From Microbispora amethystogenes (GTDB lineage Bacteria; Actinomycetota; Actinomycetes; Streptosporangiales; Streptosporangiaceae): DNA of 64,000 nt. Numbering within the stretch: the first letter of the stretch is position 1; every line of letters begins with the position of its first letter. The stretch spans positions 1-64,000 of the forward strand of contig NZ_BOOB01000043.1 of assembly GCF_016863015.1 (NCBI RefSeq), written 5' to 3'. The position numbers were made by a program, and so were the translations under genes. Below the pieces are notes generated by a model that had not been told where the DNA came from, searched no databases, and saw nothing but the letters and a program-made list of their open reading frames with translations. Shown here piece by piece: positions 51,907-61,419 of the stretch.

Positions 51907-52514
51907 CTCAGGGCGCGCAGGGCCGACTTCAGCAACGCGGCCACCTGCGGGGCGCGGCCGGCCGCGACCTCCGCGTCGGCCTCCGGGGCCACCGCCGCGA
52001 CCGCCTCGTCGGCGTCCCTGGCCGAGTAGCCGAGGCCGACCAGACCGGAATGCACCTGGTCGCGCCAGGCGGGCCGGGCGCCGCCGTTCAGCGCCGCGTC
52101 GACGGCCTGCGCGGGCGCGCCGAGCTTGTCCTTCAGTTCCAGCACGATGCGCTGGGCGCCCTTCTGCCCGATGCCGGGCACCATCGTCAGGGCCTTGAGA
52201 TCGGCGCTCGCCACCGCCATCCGCAGCGCGTTGGGCGCGTGCACGGCGAGCATGGCGAGGGCGAGGCGCGGCCCGACCCCGCTGGCCGTCTGCAGCAGTT
52301 CGAAGACGGCGCGCTCGTCGTCCGAGGCGAAGCCGTACAGCGTCAGCGAGTCCTCGCGCACGACGAGCGAGGTGGACAGCCGGGCGGGTTCGCCGGCGCG
52401 CAGCCCGGCCAGGGTCCCCGGGGCGCAGTGGACGAGCACTCCGACCCCGCCGACCTCGACCACGGCACTGTCGGCGCCGACCGCCGTCACCTGCCCCGCA
52501 ACGGATGCGATCAC
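51897..52514 (-). CDS. ruvA: Holliday junction branch migration protein RuvA
   Basis: Tetrameric junction-binding protein. OB fold ([20 protein letters not shown]), two helix-hairpin-helix motifs ([19 protein letters not shown] and [20 protein letters not shown]), flexible linker and domain III that contacts RuvB ([20 protein letters not shown]). 205 aa, GTG 52514 with GGAGG 9 nt upstream. Confidence 0.93.
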   Translation of the reverse strand: MIASVAGQVTAVGADSAVVEVGGVGVLVHCAPGTLAGLRAGEPARLSTSLVVREDSLTLYGFASDDERAVFELLQTASGVGPRLALAMLAVHAPNALRMAVASADLKALTMVPGIGQKGAQRIVLELKDKLGAPAQAVDAALNGGARPAWRDQVHSGLVGLGYSARDADEAVAAVAPEADAEVAAGRAPQVAALLKSALRALSVR

Positions 52515-52602
52515 CGCGTGCTCCCTCCCCGGCCCTGCCACCCGGCCGCGACCGCGCCGGGCCTCCCAGTCCTACCAGAGCCTTGGTGGCCTGCGTACGG
52601 GG

Positions 52603-53169
52603 TCACGCGTCCTCCCGGCGTGCGGGGGCCGGTCGCGGGGCGGAGCGGGCGCGGGCCAGGGCGTCGGCCAGGCGGTGCTGCACGCCGCCGCGCCAGACGT
52701 GGCAGATGGCCAGGGCGAGCGCGTCGGCCGCGTCCGCGGGCTTCGGCATGGCGTCGAGCCGCAGCAGCCGGGTGACCATCGTGCCCACCTGCTTCTTGTC
52801 GGCGTTGCCGTGGCCCGTGATGGCGGCCTTGACCTCGCTCGGCGTGTGCAGGGCGACCGGCAGCCCGCGCCGGGCCGCGCAGACGATCGCGACGGCCGAC
52901 GCCTGCGCCGTCCCCATGACCGTGCGCACGTTGTGCTGGGCGAACACCCGCTCGACGGCGACCGCGTCCGGTTTCAGCTCGTCGAGCCACCGCTCGATCT
53001 CGGCCTCGATGACGACCAGCCGGGCGCCGATGTCGTCGTCGGCCGGAGTCCGCACGACCCCGACCGACACCAGGCTCAGCGGCGCGCCGGGCCTGCCCTC
53101 CACGGCGCCGAGGCCGCACCGCGTCAGCCCCGGGTCCACCCCCATCACCCGCACGTGGGGCAATCGCAC
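52603..53169 (-). CDS. ruvC: Crossover junction endodeoxyribonuclease RuvC
   Basis: Dimeric resolvase with an RNase H fold. Catalytic acidic residues are visible in [12 protein letters not shown] (first Asp), AVAVERVF (Glu) and the [12 protein letters not shown] end (Asp pair). 188 aa from GTG 53169 (GGAGAGG upstream); an in-frame GTG at 53208 would add 13 residues. Heads the ruvCAB order. Confidence 0.92.
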   Translation of the reverse strand: MRLPHVRVMGVDPGLTRCGLGAVEGRPGAPLSLVSVGVVRTPADDDIGARLVVIEAEIERWLDELKPDAVAVERVFAQHNVRTVMGTAQASAVAIVCAARRGLPVALHTPSEVKAAITGHGNADKKQVGTMVTRLLRLDAMPKPADAADALALAICHVWRGGVQHRLADALARARSAPRPAPARREDA

Positions 53170-53248
53170 CGGCTCGCCTCTCCGCCGAACATCAGTTCGG
53201 TCGGTCACTCTACCGCGATCACCGGCGGCGCGGGGGCGCGACGCGGCG

Positions 53249-54625
53249 TCAGAACGCGTCGATCATGTAGGCGGCGCAGGCGAAGGCGGCGTCCAGCGCG
53301 TCGTCGGTCTCGGGGGAACCACCCGTCAGCCTGCCCGAGCGCCGCAGCGTGGCCGTGGGCACCCCGGCGAAGAGCGCGGACGCGCCGCCGATCGTCAGCC
53401 GCGTCGCCTCCCCCGGGCCGGAGCCCGGCCCAGTGCGCGGCCCGGTGCCTGGCCCGGTGCCCGGCGCCGTACGTGACGCCGGGTCCGACCGCGTCACGGA
53501 GCCGGAGCCGCCCGCCACGCGGAGCGTCCACGATCCCGTGTTGCCGGGACGCAGCCGGTCGGTCACCTCGACGACGGTCTCCAGCGCGACCCCGGCGGGG
53601 AAGCCGCGTCCCGCGACCGCGGCGGGCAGGTCGATCACCCGGAGCATCCACCGGCGCACCGTGACGTCGTCGTCCGACCGCTCGCGCAGCAGCCAGAGCA
53701 CGGGGTCGGCCGGGTCGACGCAGGCGTGCACCGACTTCGCGACGGAGGAGGCGCTGCCGACCAGCGACCACAGCGCCCTGGCCGTCGCCTCCGAGCCCGC
53801 CACCAGGTTGTCGACCTCGATGTCGCCGTCGCTCCAGCGGTAGAGGACGAACCCGTCGCCTGCGAGGTAGCAGTAGTCGTCCTCGTCGGCGAGCCACAGC
53901 CGCCAGGTGCGCTCGTCGTAGGACATCGGGCCGCTCGCGCGGGTGGCGGCGTGGAGCCTGCCGATCAGTGCCACCACTTCGGCCGCGTCATCGGGGCCGG
54001 CCCGGCGCAGCCCCGGCGCGCCACCGTGACCACCGGAGGCATCCGGCTCACCGCCGCCCTGACCACCGCGACCACCGCGACCGCTGTGACCGCCGGAGAC
54101 AGCGGGATCACCTCCGTGACCGCCGGAGCCACCGGGCCCACGAGAGGCACCGGGCTCGCCGTAGCCGCCGTGACCGCCGGTGCTGCCGAGGGTGCGCAGC
54201 GCCTCGGCGGGCAGCGTGATCCTCGTCATGCCGCCGGCGTGCTCGTAGCCCACGCTCCGGTAGAGCGGGGTGGTCGCGGGGTAGAGCGCCGACACCACGT
54301 GGCCGAGCGCGGCGCAGCGCTCGACGGCGGCCTCCATGAGCGCGCGGCCCACTCCCCTGCCGCGGTCCTCGGGCGCGACGGTCACGCTGGCCACGCCGCC
54401 CATCGACAGCGGCCGGCCGTGCCACCACTGGACGTACGGGTTGATCCTGGCCGCGCCGGCGAGCCTGGGCCCGTCGAACGCGCCCAGGTAACGCCCCTCC
54501 GGCAGCATCGGGGAGACCAGGTCGCGCCAGGTCCGCGCGCCTTCGGCGGACAGCGGGCCGAAGGCGCGTCTCCGGATGTCGAGCGCGGCGTCGAGGTCGC
54601 CGGCGGTGAGATCGCGGATGTCCAC
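53249..54625 (-). CDS. Eis-type GNAT N-acetyltransferase with low-complexity insertions
   Basis: Family of Mycobacterium Eis, which acetylates aminoglycosides and lysines. N-terminal GNAT domain (about 1-140) with acetyl-CoA loop [17 protein letters not shown], a candidate general acid Tyr127 (VGYEH), a second GNAT-like domain (about 205-340), and a C-terminal SCP2-like domain (about 345-458) ending in Phe, as Eis does. Unusual: a Gly/His-rich stretch at about 149-205 between the two GNAT domains and a [17 protein letters not shown] run near 395-411. 458 aa, ATG 54625. Substrate unknown. Confidence 0.83.
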   Translation of the reverse strand: MDIRDLTAGDLDAALDIRRRAFGPLSAEGARTWRDLVSPMLPEGRYLGAFDGPRLAGAARINPYVQWWHGRPLSMGGVASVTVAPEDRGRGVGRALMEAAVERCAALGHVVSALYPATTPLYRSVGYEHAGGMTRITLPAEALRTLGSTGGHGGYGEPGASRGPGGSGGHGGDPAVSGGHSGRGGRGGQGGGEPDASGGHGGAPGLRRAGPDDAAEVVALIGRLHAATRASGPMSYDERTWRLWLADEDDYCYLAGDGFVLYRWSDGDIEVDNLVAGSEATARALWSLVGSASSVAKSVHACVDPADPVLWLLRERSDDDVTVRRWMLRVIDLPAAVAGRGFPAGVALETVVEVTDRLRPGNTGSWTLRVAGGSGSVTRSDPASRTAPGTGPGTGPRTGPGSGPGEATRLTIGGASALFAGVPTATLRRSGRLTGGSPETDDALDAAFACAAYMIDAF

Positions 54626-54712
54626 GACGCGTCAACCTATGCCGATCGCGGTACGGCGGGCCAGCGGTTTTCCGTCAGCCCCGATCAACCGGCCGCGATG
54701 GGGCCGGTCGGA

Positions 54713-55465
54713 TCAGACGTCCAGCTTCTCCATGACGTCGTCGCTGACGTCGAAGTTCGCCCAGACGTTCTGCACGTCGTCGCTGTCCTCCAGCGCGTCG
54801 ATGAGCTTGAAGACCTTGCGGGCGCCGTCCTCGTCCAGCGGGACGTTGAGGGTCGGCATGAAGCTCATCTCGGCCGACTCGTAGTCGATGCCGGCGTCCT
54901 GCAGCGCCTTGCGCACGGGGATCAGGTCGGAGGCCTCGCTGACCACCTCGAAGTTGTCACCGAGGTCGTTGACCTCCTCGGCGCCCGCGTCGAGGACGGC
55001 CATGAGCACGTCGTCCTCGCTCAGCGACCCCTTGGGGACGAGCACGACGCCCTTGCGGTTGAACATGTACGACACCGAGCCGGGGTCGGCGAGCGAGCCG
55101 CCGTTGCGGGTCAGCGCCACGCGCACCTCGGACGCCGCGCGGTTGCGGTTGTCGGTGAGGCACTCGATGAGAACCGCGACACCGCCCGGGGCGTAGCCCT
55201 CGTACATGATGGTCTGCCAGTCGGCGCCGCCGGCCTCCAGGCCGCCGCCGCGCTTGCGGGCCCGCTCGATGTTGTCGATCGGGACCGAGTTCTTCCTGGC
55301 CTTGGTGATGGCGTCGTACAGCGTCGGGTTGCCGTCCGGATCGGGCCCGCCGGTCCTGGCCGCGACCTCGACGTTCTTGATGAGCTTGGCGAACAGCTTG
55401 CCGCGCTTGGAGTCCAGCGCCGCCTTCTTGTGCTTCGTCGTCGCCCATTTGGAGTGGCCGGACAT
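54713..55465 (-). CDS. YebC/PmpR-family protein (TACO1-like)
   Basis: 250 aa, opening [20 protein letters not shown], with the family's central [19 protein letters not shown] and acidic C-terminal domain. Long classed as a DNA-binding regulator; recent work ties YebC proteins to relief of ribosome stalling at proline tracts. Position next to pdxT and close to ruvC is conserved in actinobacteria. 3-bp gap to pdxT. Confidence 0.92.
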   Translation of the reverse strand: MSGHSKWATTKHKKAALDSKRGKLFAKLIKNVEVAARTGGPDPDGNPTLYDAITKARKNSVPIDNIERARKRGGGLEAGGADWQTIMYEGYAPGGVAVLIECLTDNRNRAASEVRVALTRNGGSLADPGSVSYMFNRKGVVLVPKGSLSEDDVLMAVLDAGAEEVNDLGDNFEVVSEASDLIPVRKALQDAGIDYESAEMSFMPTLNVPLDEDGARKVFKLIDALEDSDDVQNVWANFDVSDDVMEKLDV

Positions 55466-55468
55466 CGC

Positions 55469-56059
55469 CTAGAACTCCCTCACCATTTCGACAAAATACG
55501 AGTGCACGCGCGCGTCGCCGGTCAGCTCCGGATGGAAGGACGTCGCGAGCAGCGGTCCCTGTCGGACCGCGACGATCCTATCCCCAGCTTCGGTCCGGCC
55601 CAGCACCTCGACGTCCGGCCCCACCGACTCGACCCAGGGCGCGCGGATGAACACGGCCCTGATCTCCCCGCGCCCGGCGAAGTCGAGATCGGCCTCGAAG
55701 GAGTCGACCTGGCGGCCGAAGGCGTTGCGGCGGACCACCATGTCGATGCCGCCGAGGGTCTCCTGGCCCTCGACGCCGCCCTCGATCCGGTCGGCCAGCA
55801 TGATCATCCCTGCGCAGGAGCCGTAGGCGGGCATGCCCTCCTTGATCCGCAGCCGGATCGGTTCGAGCATCTCGAAGGTGACGGCGAGCTTCCACATCGT
55901 GGTCGACTCTCCGCCCGGGACGACCAGCGCGTCCACCGCGGCGAGCTCCCCCGGGCGGCGCACCGGGACGGCGGTCGCCCCCGACTCCTCCAGTGCGCGG
56001 ACGTGCTCGCGCACGTCGCCCTGCAGGGCGAGCACGCCGATCTTGGGTGCGGACGTCAC
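55469..56059 (-). CDS. pdxT: Pyridoxal 5'-phosphate synthase glutaminase subunit PdxT
   Basis: Class I-like glutaminase that feeds ammonia to PdxS for de novo PLP synthesis. Nucleophile Cys in GSCAGMIML, glutamine-loop [10 protein letters not shown], and catalytic His-Glu in [10 protein letters not shown]. 196 aa, normal length. GTG start. Its partner pdxS is 2.6 kb upstream, separated by a MarR gene and phoD. Confidence 0.93.
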   Translation of the reverse strand: MTSAPKIGVLALQGDVREHVRALEESGATAVPVRRPGELAAVDALVVPGGESTTMWKLAVTFEMLEPIRLRIKEGMPAYGSCAGMIMLADRIEGGVEGQETLGGIDMVVRRNAFGRQVDSFEADLDFAGRGEIRAVFIRAPWVESVGPDVEVLGRTEAGDRIVAVRQGPLLATSFHPELTGDARVHSYFVEMVREF

Positions 56060-56143
56060 GGTTTCCCCTTCTGTGGTGACCAGTTCAGGGTATGGCCACG
56101 GCCTCCCCCGCCCAAAACGCGGTCATGTCCGTCCCAGGGAGTG

Positions 56144-56569
56144 TCAGACACGACCCAGCTTCGCCAGGGCGGGCAGGGCGCTCTCGATGGCCGAGCGCTC
56201 CTCGGGGGTCAGCGCGCCGAGCCTGCCGGAGAGATAGGCGATGCGCGCCCGCCGTACGGCACGCAGGCGGTCGCGGCCCTCGTCGGTGAGCTCGACGGTG
56301 CGCACCCGGGCGTCGGAGGCGTCGGTGCCCCGCGCCACCAGGCCCGCCTCCTCCAAGCGGTTGACCTGCACGCTCATCGTGGGGAGCTGCACTCCGTGCT
56401 CCTCGGCGAGCTCGGTCATCCGGCAGGGCGCCTCCTCCAGCGAGCCGAGCACGGAGTACTGCTGGGCGGTGACCGGCTGTCCCGCCGTCGTACGGCGCAG
56501 CAGCATCACGAGGTGACGCAGCTCACGCGACAGGCGCTCGGCGAGCCGCCCGGTGTCGTCGGTCGTCAT
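56144..56569 (-). CDS. MarR-family transcriptional regulator
   Basis: 141-aa winged helix-turn-helix regulator. Core helices TAQQYSVLGSLEEAPCRMTE and HGVQLPTMSVQVNRLEEAGL, wing DASDARVRTVELTDEGRD, and dimerising terminal helices. ATG 56569. It lies between phoD (upstream in transcription) and pdxT, 41 nt past phoD; it may control phoD or a distant gene. Ligand unknown. Confidence 0.88.
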   Translation of the reverse strand: MTTDDTGRLAERLSRELRHLVMLLRRTTAGQPVTAQQYSVLGSLEEAPCRMTELAEEHGVQLPTMSVQVNRLEEAGLVARGTDASDARVRTVELTDEGRDRLRAVRRARIAYLSGRLGALTPEERSAIESALPALAKLGRV

Positions 56570-56609
56570 AGCCGGTCACGATAACGCCGCCGCCGTACGG
56601 CCGCGCCGG

Positions 56610-58316
56610 TCAGGGGCGCTCGGTCTCCTGCCGGATCGTGTCCTCGGCGGTGACGCCCGCCGTCCGGGCCGCGCTCGGGGGGGAGAACGGGCGCAGATAG
56701 GTCTGCTGGACGCCGGGCACCCGGTCCTCGACGACGAAGGTGGCCCTGGTGTAGGCCTCCGCGCCAGGGACGCTGACCCGGGGCACCACCCTGAAGTCGG
56801 CTGTCATCGCCTCCCGCTCGACGCGGGTCAGGACGTAGCCGCGCTGGTCGTTGTAGAACCTCAGGTGCGGGTTGATCCGCAGGAAGGGGTGGTCGGCGGG
56901 GTCGGAGTCGGCTCCGTCGCCGGTGGTGCTGACGGAGGTCGTGACGAGCTCGGACCCGACGGTGGGACCGGCCGGGTGGTCGTAGTCCAGCTTCAGGTCG
57001 CTCGCCCAGTGCGCGTGCACGTCGCCGGTGAGCACGACGGGGTTGCGCACGCCGGCGTCCATCCAGCCCTGGGTGATGCGCCTGCGGGAGGCGGCGTACC
57101 CGTCCCAGGCGTCCTGGCTGGTGCGCGTGCCCGGCCCGGCGTCGCTGTCGCGCCGGGCGAAGAACACCTGCTGGCCGATGACGTCCCACCGCGCCGCCGA
57201 GCGCCGGAAGCCGTCGAGCAGCCAGGCCTCCTGCTCGGCGCCGGTGATCGACCGCTCCGGGCCGGCCGACTCGGGGCAGTCCTTGTACCCGTCGCCGCAG
57301 GCCTGGTCGTCGCGGTACTGCCGGGTGTCGAGCAGGTGGAAGGTCGCCATCCTGCCCCATCCGACCCGCCGGTAGAGCCGCATTCCGGCGCCGCACGGGA
57401 CCGAGGTGCGGCGCAGCGGCATGTTCTCGTAGTAGGCGCGGAACGCGGCCTCCCGGCGTTGCCCGAAGGCGGGCCGCTCCTCCGGGTGCGCCGGCGTCTC
57501 GCCGGCCCAGTTGTTGTCCACCTCGTGGTCGTCGAAGACCACGAGCCACGGCGCGGCGGCGTGGGCCGCGCGCAGGTCGGGGTCGGTCTTGTACTGCGCG
57601 TGCCGCCTGCGGTAGTCCGCCAGGGTCACCGTCTCCGGCCCTTCGTGGTCGCGCACGTTGCCGGTGGGGGCGACGTAGGTGTCCCTCGCGTACTCGTACT
57701 GGTAGTCGCCCAGGTGGAGGACCAGGTCCGGGTGGTCCTCGGCGAGGCGGCGGTAGGCGGTGAAGTAGCCGTGCTCGTACTGGGCGCACGAGACGAAGGC
57801 CATCGTCAGCGGGCCGCCGAACGACGCCGGGTCCGGGGCGGTCAGCGCCCGGCCGGTCGGCGAGAGGTGGGGCCCCGCGCGGAAGCGGTACCAGTACTCC
57901 CTGCCGGGCCGCAGACGGTCCACCTCGACGTGGACGCTGTGCCCCCACTCGGGGCTAGCGTCCGCCACGCCCTCCCGTACGACCCGGCGGCAGCACTCGT
58001 CGTCGTAGACCTGCCACCGCACGGGGACGGCGATCGGCGGCATGCCGCCGAGGCCGTCCTCGGCCAGCGGCCGCGGGGCGAGGCGGGTCCAGATCACGAA
58101 ACCCGCGGGGTCGGGGTCGCCCGAGGCCACCCCGAGTGTGAAGGGGTCGGAGCACAGGCCGCGTGCGGCCGCCCCGGCCTCCGCGCCGGGCGTGGAGGGC
58201 GGCGGCGTCGGGGGCGGGTCCGCCGAGGCGGGCGCGGGGATCGCGGCGGCGAGCCCCGCGGCGAGTCCCGTGACGAGGCCGGTCACGAGGAAGGTGCGGC
58301 GATCGAGGCCGGGCAA
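56610..58316 (-). CDS. Tat-exported alkaline phosphatase/phosphodiesterase PhoD family
   Basis: Secreted calcium/iron-dependent phosphoesterase. Twin-arginine signal DRRTFLVTG (5-13) and hydrophobic stretch to about 33 (PASA-D). PhoD_N domain (about 55-150) with GVASGDPDPAGFVIWTRL, then the metallophosphatase core with FVSCAQYEHGYFTAY, HLGDYQYEY, FDDHEVDNNW and VVLTGDVHAHW. 568 aa. TTG 58316 is chosen because GGGAG lies 5-6 nt upstream and the Tat motif follows at once. No PHO-box-like 11-bp repeats are visible upstream; control by PhoP is therefore not supported. Confidence 0.88.
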   Translation of the reverse strand: MPGLDRRTFLVTGLVTGLAAGLAAAIPAPASADPPPTPPPSTPGAEAGAAARGLCSDPFTLGVASGDPDPAGFVIWTRLAPRPLAEDGLGGMPPIAVPVRWQVYDDECCRRVVREGVADASPEWGHSVHVEVDRLRPGREYWYRFRAGPHLSPTGRALTAPDPASFGGPLTMAFVSCAQYEHGYFTAYRRLAEDHPDLVLHLGDYQYEYARDTYVAPTGNVRDHEGPETVTLADYRRRHAQYKTDPDLRAAHAAAPWLVVFDDHEVDNNWAGETPAHPEERPAFGQRREAAFRAYYENMPLRRTSVPCGAGMRLYRRVGWGRMATFHLLDTRQYRDDQACGDGYKDCPESAGPERSITGAEQEAWLLDGFRRSAARWDVIGQQVFFARRDSDAGPGTRTSQDAWDGYAASRRRITQGWMDAGVRNPVVLTGDVHAHWASDLKLDYDHPAGPTVGSELVTTSVSTTGDGADSDPADHPFLRINPHLRFYNDQRGYVLTRVEREAMTADFRVVPRVSVPGAEAYTRATFVVEDRVPGVQQTYLRPFSPPSAARTAGVTAEDTIRQETERP

Positions 58317-58452
58317 CTGGGCTCCCTGGGACGATCAGCGGGTCGAACGCCCGCGGGCCGGCGATCGATCGCGACGGGGTGGCACCGATCGGCGTGGCGG
58401 GCGACGGCCCGGCGACGTCAGCGCCCTGCCACCCGCTGCCGGACACCGCCGC

Positions 58453-58497
58453 GCAGATCTCCGGCATGCGGATCTCCGACACGCGGATCTCCAGCAA
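58453..58497. repeat. Three-copy 15-bp tandem repeat upstream of phoD
   Basis: The unit GC(A/G)GATCTCC plus five variable bases recurs at 58453, 58468 and 58483. It lies 140-180 bp before the phoD start and may bind a regulator, but no family assignment is possible. Confidence 0.65.
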
Positions 58498-58522
58498 CAG
58501 ATCTACGGCCGCACAGCAGAAC

Positions 58523-58548
58523 GCTCGGCCGGGACGTCCCGACCGAGC
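58523..58548. other. 26-bp near-perfect palindrome between pdxS and phoD
   Basis: GCTCGGCCGGGAC / GTCCCGACCGAGC: two 13-base arms with one mismatch and no loop. It could be the terminator stem of pdxS or a dimeric operator. There is no T tract on either side. Confidence 0.45.
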
Positions 58549-58670
58549 GAATCGCCTTACCGCCGGTCACCCGCGGCCGACACGCCGCCGACGGGAGCCT
58601 CTTTACCTTCCTGGGAACACTGCGCCTTTCCGGGAAGGCCGTGCCTGCCAGCCGTGCGTTCCGGCTGTGC

Positions 58671-59585
58671 CTACCAGCCGCGCTCGGCGAGGCGGTGCGG
58701 CACCGGGATGTCGTCGACGTTGATGCCGACCATCGCCTCGCCGAGACCCCGGGAGACCTTGGCGATCACGTCGGGGTCGTCGTAGAAGGTGGTGGCCTTG
58801 ACGATGGCGGCGGCCCGCTTGGCGGGGTCGCCGGACTTGAAGATGCCCGAGCCGACGAACACGCCCTCGGCGCCGAGCTGCATCATCATCGCGGCGTCGG
58901 CGGGGGTGGCGATGCCGCCCGCGGTGAACAGCACCACCGGCAGCTTGCCGGTCTTCGCGACCTCGGCCACCAGCTCGTACGGCGCCTGCAGCTCCTTGGC
59001 CGCGACGAACAGCTCGTCCTCGGGCAGCGAGGTGAGGCGCTTGATCTCGCCCCGGATCTTGCGCATGTGGGTGGTGGCGTTGGACACGTCGCCGGTCCCG
59101 GCCTCGCCCTTGGAGCGGATCATGGCGGCGCCCTCGGTGATGCGGCGCAGCGCCTCGCCCAGGTTGGTGGCACCGCACACGAAGGGCACGGTGAACTGCC
59201 ACTTGTCGATGTGGTTGGCGAAGTCCGCGGGGGTCAGCACCTCGGACTCGTCGACGTAGTCGACACCCAGCGCCTGGAGCACCTGGGCCTCGACGAAGTG
59301 GCCGATCCGGGCCTTGGCCATCACGGGGATGGACACGGCGCCGACGATGCCCTCGATCATGTCGGGGTCGCTCATCCTGGACACCCCGCCCTGGGCGCGG
59401 ATGTCGGCGGGGACGCGCTCCAGCGCCATGACGGCGACGGCGCCGGCATCCTCGGCGATCTTGGCCTGCTCGGGGGTGACGACGTCCATGATGACCCCGC
59501 CCTTGAGCATCTCGGCCATGCCCCGCTTCACGCGGGCGGTGCCGACGGCGGCGTTCTCGTTGACTTCGGGGGCGCTGCTGGACAC
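58671..59585 (-). CDS. pdxS: Pyridoxal 5'-phosphate synthase subunit PdxS
   Basis: Lyase subunit that builds PLP from ribose 5-phosphate, glyceraldehyde 3-phosphate and ammonia from PdxT. TIM-barrel protein with [17 protein letters not shown] at the start, [26 protein letters not shown] and the phosphate-site [18 protein letters not shown] and [13 protein letters not shown]. 304 aa. ATG 59585. Separated from pdxT by two genes. Confidence 0.95.
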   Translation of the reverse strand: MSSSAPEVNENAAVGTARVKRGMAEMLKGGVIMDVVTPEQAKIAEDAGAVAVMALERVPADIRAQGGVSRMSDPDMIEGIVGAVSIPVMAKARIGHFVEAQVLQALGVDYVDESEVLTPADFANHIDKWQFTVPFVCGATNLGEALRRITEGAAMIRSKGEAGTGDVSNATTHMRKIRGEIKRLTSLPEDELFVAAKELQAPYELVAEVAKTGKLPVVLFTAGGIATPADAAMMMQLGAEGVFVGSGIFKSGDPAKRAAAIVKATTFYDDPDVIAKVSRGLGEAMVGINVDDIPVPHRLAERGW

Positions 59586-59735
59586 GGTGCTACCTCACGA
59601 CGGCGGGCCTACGGATTCCTCTCCATGGTAGGTGCTGGCCGCTCCCGAGCCCGCAGTGCCCGCCTGTCGAAACCGATCACGCCGTTTGTCCGTCAGGTCG
59701 AAACCCGCCGGGACGGCCGGCGCGCGGCCGCGGGG

Positions 59736-60740
59736 TCACGGCGCGACGGGCTTGCGCGACGCGAGCACCACCCAGACCTGGCCCCGGGCGAACGGCATCG
59801 GCTTGCCGTCGGCCATGGTGTAGACGGTGCCCTCCTTCTCCGAGGCGCGCGACCACTTGACCCGGTACGCCTGGCCGTCCCGCAGGACCACCCCGGTGCC
59901 CTTGCCGACGGTGTGCACGAGCGGGGTGTAGCTCCCGGTGAAGTCGTGGAACTCCGAACGGTCGGTCTTCACCCACTGCACGACGATCGTGGGCGCGCCC
60001 TGCTGGCCGCCCTCGGCGGCCATGTCCTTCTCGCCGTCCTGCGTGACCAGCCAGCGCTTCTGGGCCTCCGACCAGGTGAAGGCGAAGCGCGCGGCAGGGT
60101 AGCGCACATTGACCGTCTTCTGCGGCGTGCCCCCGGCGGGCGGCTCGTCGGAGAAGACGAACCCGATGTCCTTCGCCCTGGTCGCCTGCGGCGCCTTGGC
60201 CAGCAGCTTCCGGGGGCTGCCGACCAGGTTGTACGGCGCGACCCGGCCGGGCGCGCGGACGTACGCGCCGGGCGCGCGGCTGTCGGACACGTCGAACAGC
60301 GACGCCTTCTGGACGAAGGGGATCATCTTCGTCTGCACCCCGGAGTAGGCGAGGGCGGGCTTGCCGAACGCCGGCAGGATGTGCAGGTCGGAGATCCGGG
60401 CGCTGCGGACCGGCCCCACCTGCGCGGGGAGCTTGGAGGAGAAGATCGCCATGAGCCGGGTGAGCCCGCCCTCGACCTGCTCGACGTAGACGACGTCGGC
60501 GCTGCGCAGGCCGATCTGCGGCTTGCCCGCGTGGGTGTTCTCGATCTTCACGGCGAGGACCGGCCTGCGGGTGGCGACGGGGCGTCCGGTGAAGGGGTGT
60601 TCCGGAGGCGCGGTCGGCGACGGCGAGGCCACCACCGGGCTCGCGCCCTCCGACTGGGGGGCGGGCTTGTCGTCACCCGAGCACGCGGCCCCGGTGAGGA
60701 CGACCGCCATGGCCAGTGTGAAGCCGATCCCTGCCCGCAC
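59736..60740 (-). CDS. DUF3048-domain lipoprotein
   Basis: 334 aa. Lipobox LTGAAC with Cys20 after a hydrophobic stretch, Ser/Pro spacer, then a DUF3048 domain (about 50-330) with PFTGRPVATRRPVLAVKIEN, ADVVYVEQVEGGLTRLMAIF and QVGPVRSAR. Related to YerB of Bacillus. Surface-exposed; function unknown. It is divergent from nothing and lies between pdxS and the LemA-like gene. Confidence 0.85.
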   Translation of the reverse strand: MRAGIGFTLAMAVVLTGAACSGDDKPAPQSEGASPVVASPSPTAPPEHPFTGRPVATRRPVLAVKIENTHAGKPQIGLRSADVVYVEQVEGGLTRLMAIFSSKLPAQVGPVRSARISDLHILPAFGKPALAYSGVQTKMIPFVQKASLFDVSDSRAPGAYVRAPGRVAPYNLVGSPRKLLAKAPQATRAKDIGFVFSDEPPAGGTPQKTVNVRYPAARFAFTWSEAQKRWLVTQDGEKDMAAEGGQQGAPTIVVQWVKTDRSEFHDFTGSYTPLVHTVGKGTGVVLRDGQAYRVKWSRASEKEGTVYTMADGKPMPFARGQVWVVLASRKPVAP

Positions 60741-60870
60741 CGTCCCGCTCCTCCCGGTGGAGAGCCCCCGTCACCGGGCATGACGCGACCGGCACGCGGA
60801 CCGTCGCCCAGCATGGCAATGAAACGGCATGAGCTTACCGGGAATACCCCTAATGCCCGTCAAATAGCGA

Positions 60871-61419
60871 CTATGCGGCCATCAGGGCGTCCGGGGGCTC
60901 GTCGTCGATGTCGAAGAACCGGGGCGGGTCGGTGTGCCCGGCGAGGTGCAGCGCACGGGCCAGCCAGCGCCGCTGCGCCGTACGGGTGACCGCGGCGGCG
61001 TTGTTGTAGAACCGGCGCGAGTAGACGACCTTGGCGACCGCCGTGTCCAGTTCCTCCAGCAGCGCCTCCCCGGTGGGGTGCTCCGCCAGCTTCTCGCGGA
61101 ACCGCTCCTGGTCGACGACCACGCGCAGGGCCCGCGACAGGTCGCTCTCGGCGTGCTCGCGCTCGTCCGGCCCGGCCGTACGGGCCTCGTGGGCCGCCGC
61201 GGCGAGCACCAGCGAGGTGGCGGGGTCGAGGATGCGCGAGCCGGCCAGTTCCAGGCAGACCGCCGCGCGGCGCAGCAGCGCGGCGTCGAGGGCGGCCTGC
61301 GCGGTCTCCAGGCGGATGTGCAGCCGGTCGAGCCGCCCGGCCCGCCAGGAGACGTAGACGGCGAACAGCACGACGGCCACGAGGGCCACGGCCACCACAA
61401 TGATCAGGGTCGAGGTCAT
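60871..61419 (-). CDS. LemA-like membrane protein
   Basis: 182 aa. N-terminal membrane helix (about 3-24) then a coiled alpha-helical body: RLDRLHIRLETAQAALDAAL, DTAVAKVVYSRRFYNNAAAV, and an acidic end DPPRFFDIDDEPPD. The spacing of the RRFYN-type helix and the F-x-x-D tail recall LemA proteins. Role unknown. Its ATG overlaps the pimA stop (ATGA), tying it to the PIM genes. Confidence 0.6.
   Translation of the reverse strand: MTSTLIIVVAVALVAVVLFAVYVSWRAGRLDRLHIRLETAQAALDAALLRRAAVCLELAGSRILDPATSLVLAAAAHEARTAGPDEREHAESDLSRALRVVVDQERFREKLAEHPTGEALLEELDTAVAKVVYSRRFYNNAAAVTRTAQRRWLARALHLAGHTDPPRFFDIDDEPPDALMAA

Larger units (their letters stand above)
58317..58670. other. Gene-free gap between pdxS and phoD
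   Basis: 354 bp without a credible gene. It holds the ribosome-binding site of phoD, a 15-bp tandem repeat, a long near-perfect palindrome and presumably the pdxS terminator and phoD promoter. No clear -35/-10 pair could be picked out. Confidence 0.5.

Noticed and set aside
58317-58452. PHO box upstream of phoD
   Set aside because: No 11-bp-period GTTCA-type direct repeats are present; the visible repeat has a 15-bp period and a different sequence.
56553-60989. Plus-strand open frame of nearly 1480 codons opposite marR, phoD, pdxS and the DUF3048 gene
   Set aside because: Spans four well-supported opposite-strand genes, including their intergenic gaps, has no domain and no ribosome-binding site.
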